Below, piece by piece: positions 1-7,161 of a DNA stretch of 14,733 nt. Below the pieces are notes generated by a model. The model saw only the letters and a program-made list of their open reading frames with translations, had not been told where the DNA came from and did no database searches. The stretch's first letter is position 1, and every line of letters begins with the position of its first letter. The translations under genes and the position numbers were made by a program. Origin of the DNA: Candidatus Omnitrophota bacterium (GTDB lineage Bacteria; Omnitrophota; Koll11; Gygaellales; Profunditerraquicolaceae); NCBI GenBank assembly GCA_028719045.1, contig JAQULD010000030.1:1-14733 (forward strand), in the 5' to 3' direction.

Positions 1-1008
1 ACCGGCCCGAATTCCGATATCGTAATGTCAAGCCGCATCCGCCTGGCAAGGAACATCAATAAGCTTCCTTTTCCCCAATGGGCGAATAAGAAGCAGAGCA
101 AACAGCTGATGGACCTCGTAGAAGAGGCGGTCGTAAAAAATGATTCTCTCAAGAGCGCCGCGTTTTTTAAACTCGCGGATTTAAGCAATGTGGATAAACA
201 ATTCCTGGTGGAAAGGCACCTTATGTCCCTGGAGCACGCGCAGAAGCCGGACAATAAGGGGCTGGTGGTAGACGGCGACGAGGTGATCTCGATAATGGTC
301 AATGAAGAGGACCATATCCGCGCGCAGGTCATGCAGTCCGGGTTTAACCTTTTTGAATGCTGGAACATCATCAATAAGATCGACGACGCCCTGGCCAAGG
401 AACTGGATTTCGCGTTCCTTCCCGACTGGGGATATCTTACCGCCTGCCCCACTAATACCGGGACAGCCATGCGCGGCTCGGTCATGCTGCATCTGCCGGC
501 GCTGGTCATGTCGCGCCAGATAAACCACGTGCTTCAGGCTATTTCAAAATTAAGTTTCACTACCCGTGGATTATACGGCGAAGGCACGCAGGCGACGGGA
601 AATTTCTTTCAGGTCTCTAACCAGGTTTCCATGGGTAATAAAGAAGAAGAAATGATCGAGAGCATAAATGGTTTGATCAGGCAGATCATCGAGCAGGAGA
701 ACCAGGCCAGGGACGTGCTTTTTTCCCAGAACAAGGCCATGCTTGAGGACAAGGTTAACCGCAGCTTAGGGATATTAAAAAGCGCGCGCATTATCACCAG
801 CCAAGAAACCATAGAGTTGTTATCCATGGTCAGGCTTGGTATCGACCTTGATATAGTAAAAGACATCGGCAGAAGGACTATTAACGAGTTGTTCATTATG
901 ATACAGCCGGCGCATCTGCAGAAACTGGAGAATAAGAAGCTTACTTCCGAGGAAAGGGACATACAAAGAGCCGAGCTTATCAGGAGCAAACTGGATCAAA
1001 AATTATAA
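1..1008 (+). CDS. mcsB: Protein-arginine kinase McsB (5' partial)
   Basis: McsB phosphorylates arginine side chains on proteins, a degradation mark read by ClpC in Bacillus. The reading frame is open from base 1 (TGPNSDIV precedes the first in-frame ATG at 25), matching the McsB N-terminal region, so ATG 25 is internal. About 20 residues are missing compared with B. subtilis McsB as I recall it. Counting from base 1 (335 residues), visible motifs are SSRIRLARN (10-18), NEEDHIR (101-107), the phosphagen-kinase cysteine in CPTN (149-152), and the loop RGLYGEG (189-195) with its catalytic Glu. RDIQRA (319-324) matches the RDXXRA allosteric phospho-arginine pocket that sets McsB apart from metabolic arginine and creatine kinases. 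An odd point is Gln at residue 197, where B. subtilis has Glu (GEGSEA). The C-terminal tail is short. Two tandem TAA stops end the gene. The activator McsA, if present, would lie upstream of the window. Identity is very sure; activity is inferred. Confidence 0.95.
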   Translation, partial: TGPNSDIVMSSRIRLARNINKLPFPQWANKKQSKQLMDLVEEAVVKNDSLKSAAFFKLADLSNVDKQFLVERHLMSLEHAQKPDNKGLVVDGDEVISIMVNEEDHIRAQVMQSGFNLFECWNIINKIDDALAKELDFAFLPDWGYLTACPTNTGTAMRGSVMLHLPALVMSRQINHVLQAISKLSFTTRGLYGEGTQATGNFFQVSNQVSMGNKEEEMIESINGLIRQIIEQENQARDVLFSQNKAMLEDKVNRSLGILKSARIITSQETIELLSMVRLGIDLDIVKDIGRRTINELFIMIQPAHLQKLENKKLTSEERDIQRAELIRSKLDQKL

Positions 1009-1009
1009 T

Positions 1010-1044
1010 AACACCGGCGCTTATGGCAACATCGCGCAGGTGTT
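1010..1044 (+). promoter_or_regulatory. Hairpin in the mcsB-clpC gap, GCAA tetraloop
   Basis: Bases 1010-1015 (AACACC) pair with 1039-1044 (GGTGTT). After a G/A mismatch (1016/1038), GCGC at 1017-1020 pairs with GCGC at 1034-1037. A small internal loop follows (TT opposite C), then ATG/CAT (1023-1025 with 1030-1032) closing a GCAA loop of the stable GNRA type. No T run follows, so it does not look like an intrinsic terminator. It ends 13 bases before the clpC Shine-Dalgarno. It could be an mRNA processing or stability element between kinase and unfoldase. It does not match the CIRCE or CtsR operator as I know them. The pairing is read directly; the role is a guess. Confidence 0.45.
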
Positions 1045-1057
1045 GTACTGGTGGACA

Positions 1058-1064
1058 AAGGAGG
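1058..1064 (+). promoter_or_regulatory. Shine-Dalgarno of clpC, decides the start
   Basis: AAGGAGG is a near-perfect anti-16S match. It lies inside the frame that begins at GTG 1051, so that GTG cannot use it. The downstream candidates are TTG 1069 (4 bases after the site) and ATG 1078 (13 bases after). ATG 1078 gives the usual ClpC beginning, MFNRFTERA. Spacing is imperfect for both, so TTG 1069 (three residues longer) stays possible. Confidence 0.75.
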
Positions 1065-1077
1065 GAGTTTGGATAAT

Positions 1078-3498
1078 ATGTTTAATCGTTTTACGGAGAG
1101 GGCGAGAAAAGTTATCATACTGGCCAAGGAAGAGGCCAAGCGTTTTAACCACGATTATATCGGCACAGAGCATATACTCCTGGGTTTGATCAGGGAAGGC
1201 GAAGGGGTAGCGGCGACCGTATTGGAGAAGATGGGGTTATCCCTGGAGAATATCCGCCTGGAGATAGAAAAGCTGGTCCAACCCGGACCGGCCACTCAGA
1301 TAATAGGAGACCTGCCGTTTACGCCCAGGGCGAAAAAGGCCCTGGAATTAGCGGCGGAAGAGGCGCGTTCGTTGGGCCATAATTATATCGGTACCGAGCA
1401 TTTATTACTCGGGCTTATCCGCGAGGAGGAAGGCGTCGCTTCACAGGTGCTTTTGAACCTGGGGTTGGACCTTGAGGCCGTGCGCAACAAAATCATGGAA
1501 GTGCTGGGTTCGGAACTTCCCGGTTTCGGTCAGCCTTCTTCAAAAAAGAAAACCCCGGCTTTGGACGCATTTGGAAGGGACCTTACCGCTCTTGCCAAGG
1601 AAAACAAACTTGACCCGGTAATAGGCAGGCAGAAAGAGATCGAGCGCGTGATCCAGATATTAAGCAGGCGCACAAAGAATAACCCCGTGCTTTTGGGGGA
1701 AGCGGGCGTGGGAAAAACCGCTATAGTGGAAGGCCTTGCCCAGTCCATTGTCGCGGAAAACGTCCCGGAAGTATTAAGGCACAAACGCATAATCGTCCTT
1801 GACCTGGCTTTAATGGTTGCCGGTACGAAGTACCGCGGCCAATTCGAGGAAAGGATCAAGGCGGTAATGGAGGAAATAAAGCGTTCCCAGGACGTGATCA
1901 TTTTTATAGACGAACTGCACACGCTGGTAGGCGCGGGCGCGGCGGAAGGCGCGATCGACGCTTCGAATATTTTAAAGCCGGCGCTTTCCCGCGGGGAAAT
2001 CCAATGCATCGGCGCTACCACCATGGATGAATACAGGAAATATATCGAGAAGGACGCGGCGCTCGAACGCCGTTTTCAAACCATAATGGTTGAGCCTCCT
2101 TCGGTGGATCAGACCGTGGAGATTCTAAAAGGCTTAAGGGAAAAATATGAGGCGCATCACCGCGTCATCTTTAAAGACGAGGCCCTGGAAGCGGCGGCGA
2201 AGTTAGCCGACCGTTATATTTCGGGCAGGTTCCTTCCCGACAAGGCGATCGACCTGATAGACGAAACCGGTTCGCGTGAAAGGCTCAACGTCCTTGTTGT
2301 TCCGCCTCAACTCAAAGAACTGGAAGTAAAAGTCGAGAAGCTTAAAAAAGACAAAGAAGCGCATATCAAAAGCCAGGATTTCGAAAAAGCGGCCGCGTTA
2401 AGGGACCAGGAGAAGGCGGCGCGTGAAGAACTCGACCGGCTTAACCGCGAATGGGCGCAGACCAGGGATAAGATCAGGCCTGAGATCACCGCTGAAGATG
2501 TCGCCAAGATCGTGGCGCAGTGGACAGGCATTCCTTTGATCAGGCTCGAAGAAAAAGAAAGCGAAAAATTACTGAAGGTCGAAGACGGCCTGCGCGGCAG
2601 GGTGATCGGGCAGGAAGAGGCGCTTTCGGCGATAGCGCACGCGCTGCGCCGTTCACGTGCCGGCATTAAGGACCCGAAGAGACCGATAGGTTCGTTCATA
2701 TTCTTAGGCCCTACCGGAGTCGGAAAGACACTGCTTAGCCGCGCCCTGGCGGAATTCATGTTCGGGGATGAGAACGCGCTGCTGCAGCTGGATATGTCCG
2801 AATATATGGAGAAATTCAATGTTTCGCGTTTGATCGGCGCCCCTCCCGGATACGTCGGCTATGAAGAGGGCGGCCAGCTTACGGAAAGAATAAGAAGAAG
2901 GCCTTACGCGGTCATTCTTTTGGATGAGATCGAAAAGGCGCATCCTGACGTGTTTAATCTTCTTCTCCAGGTGCTTGAGGACGGCCGCCTTACCGACAGC
3001 CTCGGAAGGAAAGTGGATTTCAGGAACTGCATCCTGATCATGACCTCTAACGTCGGAGCTGAACTTATCCGTAAGACCGGCTCAATAGGATTCAAGAACC
3101 AGAAGGAAGAAGTCACCTATCAGGAAATGAAAGATAAGCTGTTGGAAGAGGTAAAACGCACATTTAAGCCGGAGTTCCTGAACCGCGTGGACGATATCAT
3201 TGTTTTCCGCCCTCTTATAAAAGAAGACCTGGAAAAGATCGTGGATATCGAAATAGGCTATGTGTCCGAGAGGCTGGCTGAACAGAAGATCACCATGGAG
3301 GTTACCAAGGAAGCGAAAGATTTCTTAATCGAAAAAGGTTTTGACCCGGTTTTTGGAGCAAGGCCTTTGAAAAGGACGATCCAGAGGTTCCTGGAGGACC
3401 CGTTAGCTTCCGAGATAATCGCCAAAACCGTAAAAGAAAATTCTAAAGTCAGGGTAGTGCGTAAAAACGAAGAACTCAAGATAGAAAATATAACCTAA
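1078..3498 (+). CDS. clpC: ClpC-type AAA+ unfoldase (ATP-dependent Clp protease ATP-binding subunit)
   Basis: ClpC is a hexameric Hsp100 unfoldase that threads substrates into ClpP. From ATG 1078 (806 residues, normal for the family): two Clp N repeats (about 1-70 and 78-145), each with an IGTEH motif whose Glu (31 and 107) corresponds to the phospho-arginine-binding Glu of B. subtilis ClpC; first AAA+ domain with Walker A GEAGVGKT (207-214), Walker B VIIFIDE (273-279), pore loop KYRG (251-254) and ERRF arginine fingers (330-333); a coiled-coil middle segment (about 401-466) with a UVR-like stretch around 435-450; second AAA+ domain with Walker A GPTGVGKT (544-551), pore loop GYVG (591-594), Walker B VILLDE (612-617) and sensor-2 GARP (760-763). 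The middle segment is short like ClpC, not the long ClpB type. mcsB upstream suggests a shared degradation pathway. clpP is not in the window. No frameshift is seen. Confidence 0.97.
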   Translation: MFNRFTERARKVIILAKEEAKRFNHDYIGTEHILLGLIREGEGVAATVLEKMGLSLENIRLEIEKLVQPGPATQIIGDLPFTPRAKKALELAAEEARSLGHNYIGTEHLLLGLIREEEGVASQVLLNLGLDLEAVRNKIMEVLGSELPGFGQPSSKKKTPALDAFGRDLTALAKENKLDPVIGRQKEIERVIQILSRRTKNNPVLLGEAGVGKTAIVEGLAQSIVAENVPEVLRHKRIIVLDLALMVAGTKYRGQFEERIKAVMEEIKRSQDVIIFIDELHTLVGAGAAEGAIDASNILKPALSRGEIQCIGATTMDEYRKYIEKDAALERRFQTIMVEPPSVDQTVEILKGLREKYEAHHRVIFKDEALEAAAKLADRYISGRFLPDKAIDLIDETGSRERLNVLVVPPQLKELEVKVEKLKKDKEAHIKSQDFEKAAALRDQEKAAREELDRLNREWAQTRDKIRPEITAEDVAKIVAQWTGIPLIRLEEKESEKLLKVEDGLRGRVIGQEEALSAIAHALRRSRAGIKDPKRPIGSFIFLGPTGVGKTLLSRALAEFMFGDENALLQLDMSEYMEKFNVSRLIGAPPGYVGYEEGGQLTERIRRRPYAVILLDEIEKAHPDVFNLLLQVLEDGRLTDSLGRKVDFRNCILIMTSNVGAELIRKTGSIGFKNQKEEVTYQEMKDKLLEEVKRTFKPEFLNRVDDIIVFRPLIKEDLEKIVDIEIGYVSERLAEQKITMEVTKEAKDFLIEKGFDPVFGARPLKRTIQRFLEDPLASEIIAKTVKENSKVRVVRKNEELKIENIT

Positions 3499-3504
3499 AA
3501 AATT

Positions 3505-4290
3505 ATGATAATCGCGTTCCTAACCGAGATCGGCGAGAAGATCATAACTTTCCTGTATTTCCTGGGAGGCCTGTCTAACCTTGCCTTCCAGACGTTTTGC
3601 GTCATGTTCCTGCCGCCGTTTAAGGGCAAGAGGATATGGGAAGAATCAAAAAAAGCCGGGATCGACAGCCTCCCGATCGTCTCGCTTATTTCATTGTTCA
3701 TAGGCTTGATACTGGCCCTGCAGACCGCTTACCTTATGCAGCGGCTGGGCTCGGAGATCTACATCGCCAGTATAGTGGCGCTTTCGATCGTCAGGGAAAT
3801 GGGGCCGGGCATCACTTCGCTCATAGTGGCGGGGAGGGTCGGTTCGGCGATCGCCGCGGAACTCGGCTCGATGCAGGTTACCGAACAGATAGACGCCCTG
3901 GAGACCCTTGCCACTAACCCGGTAAAGTACCTGGTGGTCCCGCGTTTTATCGCTCTTAGCCTTATGCTTCCTATATTGACATTGTACGCGGATATAATCG
4001 GTATATTCGGCGGGTGGCTTATCTGCGTGTTGAAATTGGGCATATCTTCGAGCCTCTATATAAATGTTACCATAGACGCGCTTCTTTATAAGGACTTGTT
4101 CACGGGCACCTTTAAAACGATATTCTTCGGCATGATCATCGCTTTTGTCAGCTGTTATGAAGGTTTTAACGTCGAGGGCGGCGCGGAAGGCGTGGGAAGG
4201 GCGACAAAACAGGCAGTGGTAAATTCTTTTATCCTGATCATCGCCTGCGATTGTTTGTTCACCGCTTTGTTTTATTTTATATTTCCTTAA
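3505..4290 (+). CDS. mlaE: MlaE-family phospholipid ABC transporter permease
   Basis: This is the permease of an Mla/MCE complex, which moves phospholipids between the inner and outer membrane. The 261 residues match the usual length. An amphipathic N-terminal part (about 1-45) is followed by hydrophobic segments near 55-77, 85-110, 145-178, 203-217 and 240-260. The family's conserved stretch lies at about 97-140, with REMGPG, VAGRVGSA and ALETLATNP readable. The start at ATG 3505 is 6 bases after the clpC stop, with only an A-rich leader and no Shine-Dalgarno. The next two genes supply the ATPase and MCE subunits. The STAS regulator MlaB and periplasmic carrier MlaC are not in the window; many diderm phyla have reduced sets. 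The direction of lipid transport cannot be read from sequence. Confidence 0.95.
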   Translation: MIIAFLTEIGEKIITFLYFLGGLSNLAFQTFCVMFLPPFKGKRIWEESKKAGIDSLPIVSLISLFIGLILALQTAYLMQRLGSEIYIASIVALSIVREMGPGITSLIVAGRVGSAIAAELGSMQVTEQIDALETLATNPVKYLVVPRFIALSLMLPILTLYADIIGIFGGWLICVLKLGISSSLYINVTIDALLYKDLFTGTFKTIFFGMIIAFVSCYEGFNVEGGAEGVGRATKQAVVNSFILIIACDCLFTALFYFIFP

Positions 4291-4293
4291 AAT

Positions 4294-5061
4294 ATGCCAC
4301 TGATCGAAATAGTAAATTTATCCAAGTCTTTCAATTCGCATAAGGTCCTGAACAAATTGAACCTTCAAGTCGAAAGGGGCCAGACCCTTGTGGTCATCGG
4401 CCGTTCAGGCTGCGGAAAAAGCGTCATGTTAAAGCACATCGTGGGAGTATTGCGGCCCGACAGCGGTAAGATTTTTTTCGATGGCAGGAATATCCTTGAA
4501 CTTAAAGACAAGGAATTTAATAAAATAAGGATGAAGATCGGTATGGTATTCCAGGGCGGCGCTCTTTTTGATTCTTTGTCGGTCGGAGAGAATGTCGGGT
4601 TTAACCTGATAGAACATGAGAACATGGACCCAAAACAGGTCCTGGAAAGAGCGGAAGAGTCTTTGTCCATGGTGGGCCTTTCGGGTATTGAAAGCCTTAT
4701 GCCTTCGGAATTAAGCGGGGGCATGAAAAAACGCGTGGCGCTCGCCCGCGCTATTTGCACAAAGCCCGATGTCATTCTCTACGATGAACCGACCACGGGA
4801 GTGGACCCTATAACCGCGGACAGTATAAACGAGCTTATCCGGAGCCTGCACGACAAATTAAAGGTAACCTCTATTGTCGTCACCCACGACATGAAGAGCG
4901 CCTACAGGATAGCCGACAGGATCGCCATGCTTTACCAGGGCAAGATTATTTTCGAAGGGACACCGGAAGAGGTTCAAAAGACCGATCATCCGATAGTCCA
5001 CCAGTTTATCAACGGATTGGCGCAGGGGCCTATTACCGAAACAGCCGGGCATTTTAAATAA
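4294..5061 (+). CDS. mlaF: MlaF-family phospholipid ABC transporter ATP-binding protein
   Basis: This is the cytoplasmic ATPase driving the MlaE permease. All ABC motifs are intact in 255 residues: Walker A GRSGCGKS (36-43), Q-loop Gln 87 in VFQGGALFDSL, signature LSGGM (140-144), Walker B VILYDE followed by PTTGVDP (160-171), and the switch histidine in VTHDM (His 198). FQGGALFDSLSVGEN and LSGGMKKRVALARA are typical of the MlaF subgroup rather than of importer ATPases. A C-terminal extension after about 225 (HPIVHQFINGLAQGP) resembles the MlaF tail, which contacts the partner subunit in E. coli. The gene starts 3 bases after mlaE with no clear Shine-Dalgarno, which suggests translational coupling with the permease. 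Confidence 0.95.
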   Translation: MPLIEIVNLSKSFNSHKVLNKLNLQVERGQTLVVIGRSGCGKSVMLKHIVGVLRPDSGKIFFDGRNILELKDKEFNKIRMKIGMVFQGGALFDSLSVGENVGFNLIEHENMDPKQVLERAEESLSMVGLSGIESLMPSELSGGMKKRVALARAICTKPDVILYDEPTTGVDPITADSINELIRSLHDKLKVTSIVVTHDMKSAYRIADRIAMLYQGKIIFEGTPEEVQKTDHPIVHQFINGLAQGPITETAGHFK

Positions 5062-5076
5062 ATTTTCAATAAATAC

Positions 5077-5081
5077 GGAGG
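5077..5081 (+). promoter_or_regulatory. Shine-Dalgarno of mlaD
   Basis: GGAGG lies 6 bases before ATG 5088, in a 26-base gap after mlaF. This is one of the few strong ribosome binding sites here and suggests independent, high-level translation of MlaD. Confidence 0.85.
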
Positions 5082-5087
5082 AAACAA

Positions 5088-5753
5088 ATGATATTCGGGA
5101 AAACTACATTGGAATTAAGGGTCGGGATTTTTGTTTTTTTTGGAACGATCATCCTGGCGATATTTGTCCTGCTTATCGGCAATTTCAAGATGTGGGGCGC
5201 CTCCCATAGGGTAAATTTCCTTTTTAATTTCGTGAACGGCGTAAAAGTGGGAGCTCCCGTGAGGTTCGCCGGCGTGGATGTCGGTGAAGTAAAAAGCATA
5301 GATTTCGTTTTCTCCAAGGAAGAAGATAAGATGAAGGTGGAGATCAAGGCTATCGTTAAGAAGGAAGCCGGGATACCGCGCGACTCGAAGGTCTGGGTCA
5401 ATACTTTAGGGTTGCTGGGGGAGAAATACCTGGAGATCATGCCCGGTAAAGATTACAGCAATTACATTTCCGATAATCAGGATATTATAGGCAATGACCC
5501 CGTAGCTATGCATGAGGTGGGTGAACTCGCTAAATCCATCGCGGATAATATGAATTCGCTTATTACAAAATTACAGAACAAAGACGGCAGTTTAGGGAAG
5601 ATGCTTTATGACGACGAAATGTATAAAGCCCTGATGACAATCTTTAAGGACACGGACAAGCTGGTCTTAGATACCCAAGAGGTCGCCCAGGATATTAAAC
5701 AGAACCCCTGGAAATTGTTCTGGAAAAGCAAAGAAAAACCGGTAAGGAAATGA
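5088..5753 (+). CDS. mlaD: MlaD-like MCE-domain protein, inner-membrane anchored
   Basis: This is the substrate-binding MCE subunit of the Mla transporter, which forms a hexameric ring in the periplasm on top of MlaE. A single N-terminal membrane helix (about 12-30) is preceded by a short charged start. One MCE domain follows (about 38-118) with the recognisable VKVGAPVRFAGVDVGEV (52-68) and TLGLLGEKYLEIMPG (106-120). The C-terminal 100 residues look helical and hydrophilic, ending near NPWKLFWK (206-213). The length of 221 residues is close to the single-MCE MlaD type (183 in E. coli) but has a longer tail. The strong Shine-Dalgarno at 5077-5081 supports the start. The stop overlaps the radA start by ATGA, so an envelope gene appears translationally coupled to a DNA repair gene. 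Confidence 0.93.
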   Translation: MIFGKTTLELRVGIFVFFGTIILAIFVLLIGNFKMWGASHRVNFLFNFVNGVKVGAPVRFAGVDVGEVKSIDFVFSKEEDKMKVEIKAIVKKEAGIPRDSKVWVNTLGLLGEKYLEIMPGKDYSNYISDNQDIIGNDPVAMHEVGELAKSIADNMNSLITKLQNKDGSLGKMLYDDEMYKALMTIFKDTDKLVLDTQEVAQDIKQNPWKLFWKSKEKPVRK

Positions 5754-7111
5754 AAACAAAGACTGTATTCAGCTGTCAGAATTGCGGTTATCAGTCGCCG
5801 AAGTGGCTGGGTAGGTGCCCGGATTGTAACAAATGGAATTCTTTCGTCGAAGAAGACTACGCGCAGCCTGTAAAGGCAAAAGAAAGGACAGCTCTTTATA
5901 AAGACGAGCCGGTTTTGCTCAAAGATATCGAGGTCAAAGAGGCGGGCCGCGTAAAAACCGGGATCAGCGAATTAGACAGGGTATTGGGCGGCGGGATAGT
6001 CAGCGGCTCAGTGGTCTTGATCGGCGGCGACCCGGGAGTGGGAAAATCCACTATTTCTTTACAGATCTCAAACCAGCTCAGTAAACAGGGGCTGGATGTT
6101 CTTTATGTAAGCGGCGAAGAGTCGGTCGCGCAGACTAAACTGCGGGCAAAGCGCCTGGGCCATTCGCACGCCGAAGGGCTTTACATTGTCAACCAGACCG
6201 ATCTTTCCCTGATCGTGGAATATATCAAGAAGTTAAGGCCCGCGCTTGTGGTCATCGATTCGATACAGGTGGTATTTGAGCCGGGATTAAGTTCTTCCCC
6301 GGGTAGCGTCAGCCAGGTAAGGGAATGCGCCGGTATTCTTACGCAGCTGGCAAAAACTACCGGCACCTCGATCTTTATTATCGGCCACGTTACCAAGGAA
6401 GGCACGCTTGCCGGGCCGCGGGTTTTGGAGCATATAGTTGATACCGTCCTTTATTTTGAAGGCGACAGGTTTTCCATATACAGGATATTGCGCGCCGTAA
6501 AGAACAGGTTCGGCTCGACCAACGAAATAGGCGTCTTTGAAATGGGCCAGGCGGGCCTGGCGGAAGTGAAAAATCCGTCTGAGATATTCCTTTCTGAAAG
6601 GCCGAAAGATGTATCGGGATCGGTCGTGGTCCCGGTGCTGGAAGGCAGCCGTCCGCTTTTGGTCGAGATACAGGCCCTGGTAAGTAAATCCAGTTTCGGT
6701 TACGCGCGCAGGCGCAGCCAGGGGTTTGATTTTAACCGGCTTAGTTTGCTGGTCGCGGTGCTGGAAAAAAGAATAGGGCTTTCCCTGGAAGCGGAAGATA
6801 TATTTGTCAATGTCGCCGGGGGGATCAAAATAGAAGACCCGGCCGCGGATTTAGCGGTGGCGCTTTCGGTAAATTCCGCTTTCCGCGAGCAGAACGTGAT
6901 TTCGGATATGGCTGTTTTGGGAGAAGTGGGGCTGGCGGGAGAAATCAGAAGTATTTCTCAGGTAAGCCTGCGCGTAAATGAAGCGGCGAAACTCGGCTTC
7001 AAGCGCTGCCTGCTTCCCAGGAACAGTTGTAAGAACCTGAATATAAAAGAAGGTTCCATAGAATTGATGCCGGTTTCCACATTACGGGAAGCGCTGGATG
7101 TCTGCGCTTAA
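5750..7111 (+). CDS. radA: DNA repair and recombination protein RadA (Sms)
   Basis: RadA is a RecA-like, DnaB-type ATPase that extends recombination intermediates by unwinding DNA. The 453 residues match the family length. In order: a zinc finger with Cys 9, 12, 23 and 26 (CQNC and CPDC); a RecA-like ATPase core with Walker A GGDPGVGKS (92-100) and Walker B VVIDS (167-171); the RadA-specific KNRFGSTNE motif (251-259); and a Lon-protease-like C-terminal domain (about 285-450) with GGIKIEDPAADLAVALSV (358-375), which is structural in RadA because the catalytic Ser/Lys pair is absent. ATG 5750 overlaps the mlaD stop by 4 bases; AAGGA at 5744-5748 is too close to be a good ribosome site, so re-initiation is likely. 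In Bacillus radA directly follows clpC, which supports an ancestral clpC-radA pair split here by the mla genes. Confidence 0.97.
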   Translation: MKTKTVFSCQNCGYQSPKWLGRCPDCNKWNSFVEEDYAQPVKAKERTALYKDEPVLLKDIEVKEAGRVKTGISELDRVLGGGIVSGSVVLIGGDPGVGKSTISLQISNQLSKQGLDVLYVSGEESVAQTKLRAKRLGHSHAEGLYIVNQTDLSLIVEYIKKLRPALVVIDSIQVVFEPGLSSSPGSVSQVRECAGILTQLAKTTGTSIFIIGHVTKEGTLAGPRVLEHIVDTVLYFEGDRFSIYRILRAVKNRFGSTNEIGVFEMGQAGLAEVKNPSEIFLSERPKDVSGSVVVPVLEGSRPLLVEIQALVSKSSFGYARRRSQGFDFNRLSLLVAVLEKRIGLSLEAEDIFVNVAGGIKIEDPAADLAVALSVNSAFREQNVISDMAVLGEVGLAGEIRSISQVSLRVNEAAKLGFKRCLLPRNSCKNLNIKEGSIELMPVSTLREALDVCA

Positions 7112-7148
7112 AGGGACCCGGAAAGATTAATTTTATATTTTCATAAAA

Positions 7149-7157
7149 AAGGAGAGG
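7149..7157 (+). promoter_or_regulatory. Shine-Dalgarno of the PIN/TRAM gene
   Basis: AAGGAGAGG lies 4 to 7 bases before ATG 7162, depending on the register counted. The 50-base gap after radA is AT-rich. In B. subtilis disA occupies this place, but no trace of it is left here. Confidence 0.8.
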
Positions 7158-7161
7158 TTTT

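Noticed and set aside
25..27. ATG 25 as the true start of mcsB
   Set aside because: The frame upstream to base 1 is open and encodes residues conserved in McsB, so the gene is cut by the window edge.
1051..1077. GTG start for clpC giving 815 residues
   Set aside because: The only good Shine-Dalgarno (1058-1064) lies downstream of this GTG, and homologues begin at the MFxRFTERA sequence encoded from 1078.
1530..2819. Long open frames on the minus strand opposite clpC
   Set aside because: They are shadows of a conserved gene, with low-complexity Ser-rich translations and no recognisable domain.
7108..7139. Possible promoter in the radA-PIN/TRAM gap (TATATT at 7134-7139)
   Set aside because: The only upstream -35-like hexamer is poor and the spacer would be 20 bases; in AT-rich DNA such a match is expected by chance.
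7131..7148. Small inverted repeat TTTTA/TAAAA before the PIN/TRAM gene
   Set aside because: Five A-T pairs with an 8-base loop are too weak to be meaningful in an AT-rich gap.
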